Positions 6,738 to 12,855 of a stretch of 12,855 bases of DNA are shown here, in pieces. This DNA comes from Candidatus Zhuqueibacterota bacterium (GTDB lineage Bacteria; SM23-31). The notes under the pieces were generated by a model. It saw only the letters and a list, made by a program, of their open reading frames with translations, was not told the origin of the DNA and ran no database searches. Both the position numbers and the translations under genes were made by a program. Position 1 is the stretch's first letter, and each line of letters opens with the position of its first letter. The stretch spans positions 1 to 12,855 of the forward strand of contig JADFON010000021.1 in NCBI GenBank assembly GCA_022562855.1, written 5' to 3'.

Positions 6738-7067
6738 ATGACAGAAGCAGAGCTAAAAAAAATGACCGTCAAACAACTTAGAGATCTGGCGGCGGAAAAA
6801 ACAGAAATACAAGGCTTGACGGGAATGAAAAAAGAAGAGTTGGTCATCGCCTTGATTGAAGAACTCAAAATTAAAATTGGGGAAAAAGATCCTGTTGCCG
6901 AAAAAAAGGCGGTTGTGTTGGATAGTAAATCTGCCAAAAATGAAATAATGCGGCTAAAACAAAAAATATCTGATTTATTGGGAGGTAAATCATCTAATCC
7001 GAAACAACTGAAAAATATACGCAGGCGCGTGAGAAACCTGAAAAGAATAATGCGTAAAGTCTCATAA
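6738..7067 (+). CDS. Small basic Rho_N-domain protein
   Basis: The 109-residue product begins with a Rho N-terminal (SAP-like) helical domain, about residues 4-42: LKKMTVKQLRDLAAE, then GLTGMKKEELVIALIEEL. This is the module that starts transcription terminator Rho, but the RNA-binding OB fold and ATPase are absent, so it must not be called Rho. A charged linker (43-64) leads to a strongly basic helical C terminus (about 66-109) with KNIRRRVRNLKRIMRK. Its pattern 'NP-x-x-x-+-x-x-R-R-x-+' recalls the C-terminal helix of ribosomal protein L29. A nucleic-acid-binding role is likely; no specific function is known to me. The ATG has TGAGG five bases upstream. Small stand-alone Rho_N proteins of this layout exist in other bacteria. 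It is probably a single-gene unit with its own promoter. Confidence 0.75.
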   Translation: MTEAELKKMTVKQLRDLAAEKTEIQGLTGMKKEELVIALIEELKIKIGEKDPVAEKKAVVLDSKSAKNEIMRLKQKISDLLGGKSSNPKQLKNIRRRVRNLKRIMRKVS

Positions 7068-7108
7068 TATGTCAGATAATTTGCATAGAGTACTAATAAG
7101 GTCAAAAA

Positions 7109-7159
7109 AAGTAAACCGGCGAACTATTCTCCCGAACAGTTCCATGCCTATTTTTACTT
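7109..7159 (+). other. Two-tier inverted repeat upstream of the TRAP operon
   Basis: An outer stem AAGTAAA (7109-7115) with TTTACTT (7153-7159) encloses an inner hairpin. The inner hairpin is GAACTATTC (7121-7129) with GAACAGTTC (7134-7142), 8 of 9 positions paired around a TCCC loop. It lies in the 136-bp gap between the Rho_N gene and tatT. It could be a terminator of the former, a leader structure of the latter or a binding site; there is no clean T tract after it. Confidence 0.35.
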
Positions 7160-7203
7160 AATTGAGAGACAAAAATTTAGTTGAATAACAAATCTGTGAA
7201 CCA

Positions 7204-8106
7204 ATGGAAAATTTGGCTCGTTTTAAAATTAACCTTAGCAATTTCCTAATGTATCAAAAGTATTCTGCAATAGCGTTACTATCCTCGGTTTTCCTTACAT
7301 GCTCTCTCCAAAAACTTGCCGTTGGAATAACAAGTGACATAATTGAAAACGGTATTTCGGTTATGTACGAAATATCCGATGTCGACTTTGCACGAAGAGC
7401 CATGCCGTCAAGTTTGCTTCAAATCGATATATTCTTAAAAACAGACCCGGAAAACAAAAAATTACTTCTTAATGCGATAGAGGGATATACCGGTTATGCT
7501 CTTGGTTTTGTTGAAGACGAAGACCCGGATGCGGCAATAGGTCATTACCTGCACGCCTATAATTACGGTTTAACTCTTATGTCGCTCAATAAAGAACTTA
7601 AGAAGGGACTCGAAGGAAATACACAGGACCTCAAGGAGGCGCTTCAGTCTGCGCGAAAGGAGGATGTTCCTGCTCTTTTCTGGAGTGCAAATGCGTGGGG
7701 GAGTTATATTAATCTGAAAAGCGATATTGAGTCGCTTGCCCAGATGGGGATGGTTCAGGCAATAATGAACCGTGTTCTGGAACTTGATGAAACCTATTAT
7801 TTTGGTAGCGCGTATGTATTTCTGGGAGTTTTAGAAGCATCAAAAGGATTTATCGGCAATCAGGAACTCGCAAAGTCTCATTTTGATCGTGCGCTGGAAA
7901 TTTCCGGTGGCAAGTTTTTGCTTACCCATGTTTTATATGCCAGGTATTATGCGGTAATGAACGACGACAGAGAATTATTCTCTGCATTGCTTCAAAATGT
8001 AATAGAAACACCGGGTGATGTGCTTCCTGATTTCAGACTGATAAACGAGATAGCAAAAAGAAAGGCAAAATTCTACCTGAAAAATATAGATGAGTGGTTT
8101 GAATAA
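7204..8106 (+). CDS. tatT: TRAP transporter T component (TatT), TPR-like lipoprotein
   Basis: TatT proteins are helical, TPR-like periplasmic partners of a subclass of TRAP transporters (TPAT), described for the Tp0956/Tp0957 pair of Treponema pallidum, where TatT binds the solute receptor. The 300-residue product shows the family pattern: YTGYALGFVEDEDPDAA (95-111), ALFWSANAWGSYINL (157-171), IMNRVLELDETYYFGSAY (187-204), then AKSHFDRALEISGGK (223-237) and YARYYAVMNDDRELF (245-259). A hydrophobic stretch (21-32) runs into Cys33 within SVFLTC-SLQKLAV, which looks like a lipobox, although Thr just before the Cys is atypical. The true start may be ATG 7249 (Met16), giving a more typical lipoprotein signal; neither start has a Shine-Dalgarno sequence. 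It is the first gene of the operon, 37 bp before dctP. Confidence 0.88.
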   Translation: MENLARFKINLSNFLMYQKYSAIALLSSVFLTCSLQKLAVGITSDIIENGISVMYEISDVDFARRAMPSSLLQIDIFLKTDPENKKLLLNAIEGYTGYALGFVEDEDPDAAIGHYLHAYNYGLTLMSLNKELKKGLEGNTQDLKEALQSARKEDVPALFWSANAWGSYINLKSDIESLAQMGMVQAIMNRVLELDETYYFGSAYVFLGVLEASKGFIGNQELAKSHFDRALEISGGKFLLTHVLYARYYAVMNDDRELFSALLQNVIETPGDVLPDFRLINEIAKRKAKFYLKNIDEWFE

Positions 8107-8127
8107 ATATTGCGTTAAGATTATTGC

Positions 8128-8146
8128 GGAGGAGGGCATTAAAATG
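8128..8146 (+). promoter_or_regulatory. Ribosome binding site that sets the dctP start
   Basis: GGAGGAGGG (8128-8136) stands seven bases before ATG 8144. An earlier in-frame ATG at 8090 lies inside tatT, has no such site and would bury the signal peptide behind 18 extra residues. ATG 8144 is therefore the start. Confidence 0.75.
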
Positions 8147-9151
8147 ATCAGGGTTTTGAATTTAATTATAGTTATAGCAGTAATTTTTGCCGGTTCAGAC
8201 GTCGCTGCACAAAAAAATCATACTATTAGATTAGCGACAGTAGCGCCGAGAGGGACCCCTGTTGACATAGCAAAAGAACTAAGCGAAGAGCTAAAAGAAC
8301 TGAGCGGCGGCAGATTGAAATTAACAATATATGCCGGCTCGCGGGGAGACGATAGTGCCATAGTAAAAAAACTGGATCCCCGCAGGGGAAATTTGGATGC
8401 GGCAATGCTGACCGGGTTTGGATTGGGTCAAATTGTTTCGACCGTTAGAATCCTGGAAGTCCCATATTTGTTTAACAGTTATGAAGAAGTAGATTATGTG
8501 GTTGAAAAACTCCACGACACTTTTAGCCGTGAATTTGAAAAAGAAGGATATGTTCTGCTTGGCTGGGCAGAGGTCGGATTTGTTTATATATTTTCCAAAG
8601 AAAAAATTTCGACACAGCCTGATCTAAAGAGTTCCAAAATCTGGCAATGGCTGGAAGACCCGCTTGCCGAAGAGATGTTTAAAGCCCTGGACGTTCAGCC
8701 GATACCCCTTTCGGTTACCCAGGCTGTATCGTCACTTCAAACAGGACTGATAAATGCAGTTTATGCCCATCTTGAAGGGGCATTGCTGTTGAATTGGTTT
8801 GAAAGCGCCAACTATATGAACGAGCTGCCTATTACCTATGGAACTGGGGCATTGGTAATCACAAAGAAGAAATATGACGAGCTTGATGCCGATTTGCAAG
8901 AAATATTGAAGAGCACAAGCAAAAGAAAATTAAGAGAATTAATCGTAAGGTCTCGTAAGAACGAAGATAAATGGAGACAGCTTCTCAAGAGCGAAGGGAT
9001 CGAATTCATACCGAAACCGGTAGGCAGCGATCTAAAAGTTTTCCTCGACGCTGGCAAAACCGTGCAAAAGAACCTGACAGGAAAACTGTACACTCAGGAT
9101 ATCCTCAACAGTGTCCTCGGATATTTAAGAGAATTCAGAAATAAACAATAG
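8144..9151 (+). CDS. dctP: TRAP transporter solute-binding protein (DctP family, TPAT type)
   Basis: This is the periplasmic receptor that hands substrate to the DctQ-DctM membrane complex. The 335-residue product has a signal peptide (hydrophobic 4-16, probable cut near VAA-Q, residue 22). It then shows the family layout: HTIRLATVAPRGTP (26-39), LKLTIYAGSRGDD (58-70), VRILEVPYLFNSYEEVD (101-117), GYVLLGWAEVGF (135-146), and PIPLSVTQAVSSLQTGLINAVYA, which in part spans 186-208. In ordinary DctP proteins the segment after 'dlkG' reads K-[IM]-R, where Arg clamps the substrate carboxylate. Here it is KIWQW (165-169), with Trp167 in place of Arg, as I recall for TatT-associated receptors. The ligand may therefore not be a simple carboxylate; it cannot be named from sequence. 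It is 37 bp after tatT and 11 bp before dctQ. Confidence 0.92.
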   Translation: MIRVLNLIIVIAVIFAGSDVAAQKNHTIRLATVAPRGTPVDIAKELSEELKELSGGRLKLTIYAGSRGDDSAIVKKLDPRRGNLDAAMLTGFGLGQIVSTVRILEVPYLFNSYEEVDYVVEKLHDTFSREFEKEGYVLLGWAEVGFVYIFSKEKISTQPDLKSSKIWQWLEDPLAEEMFKALDVQPIPLSVTQAVSSLQTGLINAVYAHLEGALLLNWFESANYMNELPITYGTGALVITKKKYDELDADLQEILKSTSKRKLRELIVRSRKNEDKWRQLLKSEGIEFIPKPVGSDLKVFLDAGKTVQKNLTGKLYTQDILNSVLGYLREFRNKQ

Positions 9152-9162
9152 ATTGAGTTGAT

Positions 9163-9651
9163 ATGAGGCTATTACGCTGGATAGATTCAAAATTTTCGAC
9201 CGTTGAAAATTATCTACTTGTTTTACTGCTTACCTCAATAATATTTTTTTCCTTTCTAAGGATTGTCTTACGCAATTTCTTTGATACCGGAATCCGCGGT
9301 GTCGACGAATTCCTGGGTCACCTTGTCTTAATCGTAGCGTTTGTCGGCGCTGCACAGGCGACCCGTCTGCAAAAACATATCAAGATAGACGCTCTCTCCA
9401 AGATATTAAGCGACTCATCAAAAAATCTTGCAGCTATTTTTATAAATCTATTTGCACTCGTAATAACGCTAATACTTGCGTATGCCGCGGGGGAACACGT
9501 AATGTTCGAAAGGGAAATTGACGACACGATATTTGGTGTAAACAAATGGATTTATCAATTAGCAATGCCTCTTGGATTATTCCTTATTGCGTACCGCTTT
9601 TTCCTGCAGTTTGTTGAGAAAGTCCTCTCTTCCTTAAAAAGGAATCCTTAA
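9163..9651 (+). CDS. dctQ: TRAP transporter small membrane subunit DctQ
   Basis: DctQ is the four-helix membrane subunit that pairs with the large subunit DctM. The 162-residue product has four hydrophobic segments at about 16-37, 48-66, 86-108 and 130-148, the standard topology and length. The conserved region between helices 2 and 3 is present: AAQATRLQKHIKIDALSKIL (58-77), matching 'r-g-HI-vD-l', and RNFFDTGIRGVDEF lies between helices 1 and 2. The stop TAA shares its last A with the ATG of dctM (9651), a tight overlap that indicates coupled translation and equal stoichiometry. It lies 11 bp after dctP. No separate promoter is visible. Confidence 0.93.
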   Translation: MRLLRWIDSKFSTVENYLLVLLLTSIIFFSFLRIVLRNFFDTGIRGVDEFLGHLVLIVAFVGAAQATRLQKHIKIDALSKILSDSSKNLAAIFINLFALVITLILAYAAGEHVMFEREIDDTIFGVNKWIYQLAMPLGLFLIAYRFFLQFVEKVLSSLKRNP

Positions 9652-10913
9652 TGATTACATTCCTCGGATTATTAATCCTCATAATCGCCCTGTTTGGAGC
9701 TCCGTTATTCGTTGTCATCGGGAGCCTGACTTTATTGTTTTTGTCTAACAGCGGATTTAACATAAATGGAATCTTCCAAGAAGTGTATGGTGTTGCTACA
9801 AAACCCGATCTGCTTGCGATCCCTTTATTTACACTTGCCGGTTATATTTTGTCCGAGAGTAACACTCCAAAAAGAATAATCAATCTTACAAACGCTGCAC
9901 TCGGATGGATGCCCGGTGGATTGGCTGTAGTTGCGCTTTTCGCCTGCGCCTTTTTTACCGCTTTTACCGGTGCGTCCGGAGTGACCATTATAGCGCTGGG
10001 TGGATTATTATATCCGCTTATGTTAAAAGCGAATTATAGTGAAAAATTTACCCTGGGTCTGCTTACCACTTCAGGCAGTCTGGGATTGTTGTTTCCTCCA
10101 AGTCTCGCGATAATTATCTATGGAGTAGTGGCAGGAATAAATATCAGCGACCTGTTTAAGGCAGGAATATTGCCGGGAATCTTGTTGATTATGCTCTTAT
10201 CGGGTTACAGTATTATAAAAGGAAAAGGAAGTAAAGAAGAGCGAATACCGTTTAAATGGTCGTCTGTGTTAGCTGCGGTAAGAGAGTCGTTATGGGAAAT
10301 ACCTATGCCGTTCCTGATTATTTTTGGGATTTACGGTGGATTCGTGACAGCGACGGAAGCGGCTGCGGTACTCGTGGTCTACATATTGATAGTGGAGGTG
10401 TTTGTATACGGCGATTTGAATATTACAAGCGATATTCCGAAAATCATGCAAAAAAGTATGGTTCTTGTGGGTAGTATCCTGGTTATTATGGGTTTTGCAT
10501 TAGCTATGACCGATTATTTGATAAGTGAAGAAATCCCACAGTCAATTCTCGAGATCATGCAGATATATATTACAGGACCGTTCATGTTCCTTGTTGTCTT
10601 GAATATTTTTCTGCTGGTAGTGGGATTTCTACTGGATATTTTTTCAGCAATACTTGTTGTTTCTCCGTTAATTATACCGATCGCAGCAGAATACGGTGTA
10701 GATCCGGTTCATCTCGGGATTATTTTTTTACTAAATCTCGAGATCGGCTATTCGACGCCTCCGGTAGGTTTAAACCTGTTTATTGCAAGTTTCCGCTTTG
10801 ACAAACCGATATTGGATCTGTATAAGGCAGCAATCCCGTTTATTATCATTATGCTCATCACCCTTTTAATTGTTACGTATATTCCGTCCCTCAGTTTATT
10901 CCTGGTAAAATGA
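9651..10913 (+). CDS. dctM: TRAP transporter large membrane subunit DctM
   Basis: DctM forms the ion-coupled (usually sodium-driven) transport channel. The 420-residue product is of usual length and almost wholly hydrophobic, with about 11-12 membrane segments. Family signatures are easy to see: IPLFTLAGYILSES (57-70), GWMPGGLAVVALFACAFFTA (85-104) followed by FTGASGVT, GSLGLLFPPSLAIIIYG (142-158), GGFVTATEAAAV (229-240), and a C-terminal NLEIGYSTPPVGLNLF (362-377). The LFPPS and STPPVG motifs match the pore-lining loops of the family. It is the last gene of the operon; the 293 bp after it contain no obvious strong terminator. It is complete and undamaged. Confidence 0.95.
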   Translation: MITFLGLLILIIALFGAPLFVVIGSLTLLFLSNSGFNINGIFQEVYGVATKPDLLAIPLFTLAGYILSESNTPKRIINLTNAALGWMPGGLAVVALFACAFFTAFTGASGVTIIALGGLLYPLMLKANYSEKFTLGLLTTSGSLGLLFPPSLAIIIYGVVAGINISDLFKAGILPGILLIMLLSGYSIIKGKGSKEERIPFKWSSVLAAVRESLWEIPMPFLIIFGIYGGFVTATEAAAVLVVYILIVEVFVYGDLNITSDIPKIMQKSMVLVGSILVIMGFALAMTDYLISEEIPQSILEIMQIYITGPFMFLVVLNIFLLVVGFLLDIFSAILVVSPLIIPIAAEYGVDPVHLGIIFLLNLEIGYSTPPVGLNLFIASFRFDKPILDLYKAAIPFIIIMLITLLIVTYIPSLSLFLVK

Positions 10914-11206
10914 TTTGGATGATTGCATAAACACCTCTCTTTGCTTCACCCAGCTTTTTTGACCTCCCACAAAAGCAGATATTTGAAACATTTCACCGAC
11001 AAATAATGTAATATATGAATGATGAGTAGTTTTTCGTAGATGAACCAATTTATCCTCAGGATGAAACTATTTATGAATTTCAGAGTCAAATTGTAAAAGA
11101 GATATTCGACAGAACGGTTTTAGCTTGAACATTTTTGAGCTTTAATTGTAATTTAGAATAGAAAAATGACAAATATGTTATCATTATAACTAAAAGGAGT
11201 GGCGCT
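10914..11206. other. Intergenic region between dctM and the TolC-family gene
   Basis: The region is AT-rich and I find no credible gene in it. It has one inverted repeat, GCTTTT (10953-10958) and AAAAGC (10971-10976), with a 12-base loop and no T tract after it. TAGAAT (11154-11159), 16 bases after TTTTTG (11132-11137), is a weak promoter candidate for the TolC-family gene. AAGGAG (11194-11199) is a good ribosome binding site seven bases before ATG 11207. Confidence 0.4.
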
Positions 11207-12772
11207 ATGAGTGGTACTAAGACAGTCATTATACAGGTTCTCTCAGCTTTGACAGTAGTATTAGCTTTGATAATCGTATCAAGTCCGAATGCGGTTGCGC
11301 AAAGGACATTGACATTAGCAGAGGCAATGGGAATTGGATTAACCCAGAGTATAACTATCGAACTTGAGCAGATTCGATATGACCAACAGAGATTTGGCTT
11401 GGAATTAGTGAAGTCAAATCTAAAAACAAGAATGGATTTAAGATTTACCTTGCCTGAGTTTTCAAAAGGAATTACATCTATTGAAACGGGAGATGCAACG
11501 GTTTTTAGAGATGACAAGAGTTTTCGTTCATCCGGGTCCCTGACCATTACACAACCGCTTTTATTCTCAAACGGAACATTATCATTAAGATCGAGTTATT
11601 CTACTCTCAACCTGGAACGGGAAACCGGTATAACACAAAATAATCCTACAGGAATTATTGAAACGAATAGATGGACAGACGATTTTCGTTTGACCTATAA
11701 TCAGCCGCTATTTCGACCCAATACATTAAGAAATGAGCTTGAGTCAACCGAGCGGAGTTTTACCATAGCAGAGAAACGTTTTGAGGAAACGGAAAATACG
11801 ATTTGGTTTCAGGTGCAGCAGCAGTTTTACAGTCTTTACCGGTCAAAAAGACGGCTTGAAATTCAGGAACAGAACTATCAAAACATCAATCAAAACTACC
11901 AGGTTTCCGTAAACAAATTCCAGGCGGGAATATTGGCGGCGGTCGACAAGATGCAGTGGCAAGTCGACCTTGCTAATGCAGAATTGGATCTTATCAGTCA
12001 GGAACTTCAATATACGAGACAAAAAGACCAATTTAAAAGGTATATTGGAATGGATATGGATGAGGATTTTGAACCGGTGGCAAATATTGAAGTGACACCG
12101 ATCGATTTCGATAAGTCAAAGGCGTTGGAAGAGGCAATGGTAAATAGTGTTAATTTACTAAACTCAGAGTATAGGATATTAGATCAAAAGAATAACCTTG
12201 AAGAAACAAAGGCACAGGACAGGATTCAGATCGACCTGACCTTATCATTCGGTTTGAACGAACAGGATGATTTTGGAAGACTCTTAAACGGCAGTTGGAA
12301 TTGGAATTGGACAAATGGTCTTTTAAAAGATTTTTCACAGACTAATTCCGCTACAATAAATCTAAACATACCGATTTTTGATTCTGGAAGAAGAAAAAAC
12401 AGAATTGCCCGTTCGGAAATTGGCATATTGCAAACGGTAAGAAGCCTTGATAATTCCCGGTTGGATTTACAACAGCAGATTCAGACTATTTTTGATGAAA
12501 TCGAAAATGCAAGAAAGCGGATAAACACTTCTTCAGGAAGTGTGACTGTTGCGGAGGAGCAGTACTCGATTTCCCAACAGCGGTTTGAAATAGGCGACAT
12601 CACAAGCGACCAGCTATTTACTTCAAACACCCGTTTGACAAACGCAAAGGAAGGCGCCCTTAATGCGCAGATAGATTATCTCTTGGCAACAGCGAATCTC
12701 TACCGCCAGACATTCTGGGATTTTGAAAATAACCGCCCCTTAAATGAAACAGTGCAGACCTTCAAAAGGTAA
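11207..12772 (+). CDS. TolC-family outer-membrane efflux/secretion protein
   Basis: TolC-family proteins form trimeric outer-membrane channels with long periplasmic helices, used by efflux pumps and type I secretion. The 521-residue product starts with a signal peptide (hydrophobic about 8-25, cut near AVA-Q, residue 31). The mature start RTLTLAEAMGIGLTQS is typical of the family. Paired outer-membrane strands are visible, such as SSGSLTITQPLLFSNGTLSL in the first repeat and SATINLNIPIFDSGRRKNRI in the second. Long Gln- and Glu-rich helices follow each, including AEEQYSISQQRFEIGDITSD and LATANLYRQ near the end. This two-repeat order matches the family. No membrane-fusion protein or inner-membrane pump gene is adjacent within the window, and a strong terminator follows at once, so the partner is encoded elsewhere. 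Its substrate cannot be told. Confidence 0.9.
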   Translation: MSGTKTVIIQVLSALTVVLALIIVSSPNAVAQRTLTLAEAMGIGLTQSITIELEQIRYDQQRFGLELVKSNLKTRMDLRFTLPEFSKGITSIETGDATVFRDDKSFRSSGSLTITQPLLFSNGTLSLRSSYSTLNLERETGITQNNPTGIIETNRWTDDFRLTYNQPLFRPNTLRNELESTERSFTIAEKRFEETENTIWFQVQQQFYSLYRSKRRLEIQEQNYQNINQNYQVSVNKFQAGILAAVDKMQWQVDLANAELDLISQELQYTRQKDQFKRYIGMDMDEDFEPVANIEVTPIDFDKSKALEEAMVNSVNLLNSEYRILDQKNNLEETKAQDRIQIDLTLSFGLNEQDDFGRLLNGSWNWNWTNGLLKDFSQTNSATINLNIPIFDSGRRKNRIARSEIGILQTVRSLDNSRLDLQQQIQTIFDEIENARKRINTSSGSVTVAEEQYSISQQRFEIGDITSDQLFTSNTRLTNAKEGALNAQIDYLLATANLYRQTFWDFENNRPLNETVQTFKR

Positions 12773-12788
12773 ATTCAGAGAATTTGTC

Positions 12789-12818
12789 AAAAAACCCCTG
12801 CTGAGACGGGGGTTTTTT
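12789..12818 (+). terminator. Strong intrinsic terminator after the TolC-family gene
   Basis: AAAAAACCCC (12789-12798) pairs exactly with GGGGTTTTTT (12809-12818). One T-G wobble and one G-C pair extend the stem to 12 bp around a CTGAGA loop. The T run on the 3' side and the A run on the 5' side mean it could stop transcription from either strand. It starts 16 bp after the stop codon. Confidence 0.9.
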
Positions 12819-12855
12819 GATTTTGGCAATACCCGTTTATTTTTATTAAAAAATA

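Noticed and set aside
7121-7142. Possible LexA (SOS) box because of GAAC...GTTC arms
   Set aside because: The Gram-positive LexA site needs GAAC-N4-GTTC. Here the arms are either 1 base apart (GAACAGTTC) or much farther apart, so the spacing does not fit.
8090-8143. Longer dctP start overlapping the end of tatT
   Set aside because: The extension lacks a ribosome binding site and would place 18 residues before the signal peptide. GGAGGAGGG at 8128-8136 clearly serves ATG 8144.
10256-10474. Small Cys/Gly-rich reading frame inside dctM on the same strand
   Set aside because: It lies in another frame of a well-conserved transporter gene and has no ribosome binding site; the Cys residues come from frame-shifted hydrophobic codons.
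11040-11096. 18-codon reading frame between dctM and the TolC-family gene
   Set aside because: It has no ribosome binding site and no recognisable protein character; short frames of this length are expected by chance in AT-rich DNA.

Overview
The window (about 40% G+C by eye) looks chromosomal and comes from a Gram-negative, flagellated bacterium. The best taxonomic clue is a PorD/DUF4835-like gene, a type IX secretion family of the Bacteroidota and their relatives. A TTTG-N19-TAnnTTTG promoter, the Bacteroidota style, points the same way. Flagellar genes and a TPR-associated TRAP transporter are unusual in Bacteroidota proper. I therefore infer a lineage of the wider FCB group (for example Ignavibacteria, Calditrichota, Marinimicrobia or KSB1-like), but cannot place it more precisely.

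Layout. Positions 1-2177 hold a flagellar late-gene cluster on the + strand: the 3' part of fliD (filament cap), flaG, flgM (anti-sigma-28) and a FlgN/FliT-type chaperone gene that overlaps flgM by 4 bp. After a 199-bp gap with a possible sigma-70-type promoter comes fapA (DUF342, 2377-3771). It ends tail to tail with a porD-like gene on the - strand (3779-4636). A 166-bp divergent spacer separates porD from an unrecognised outer-membrane beta-barrel gene (4803-5627). Next are a HEAT-repeat gene whose middle resembles the DNA glycosylase AlkD (5779-6606) and a small basic Rho_N-domain gene (6738-7067) with a good Bacteroidota-type promoter.

Positions 7204-10913 form a four-gene operon, tatT-dctP-dctQ-dctM, encoding a TPAT (TPR-protein-associated TRAP) transporter. 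The binding protein lacks the arginine that normally clamps the carboxylate of TRAP substrates. After a 293-bp AT-rich gap comes a stand-alone TolC-family outer-membrane factor (11207-12772), closed by a strong intrinsic terminator at 12789-12818.

How the genes work together. FliD, FlaG, FlgM and the chaperone serve late filament assembly and its checkpoint, and FapA is commonly linked to flagellar assembly. TatT, DctP, DctQ and DctM form one secondary import system driven by an ion gradient. PorD, the beta-barrel and TolC are envelope proteins with no demonstrated mutual link. I found no RNA genes, CRISPR arrays, insertion sequences or phage genes. The strongest leads are the arginine-less TPAT binding protein, the AlkD-like HEAT protein that keeps the catalytic aspartate but not the tryptophan, the Rho_N protein with an L29-like tail, and a T9SS-type gene beside flagellar genes.
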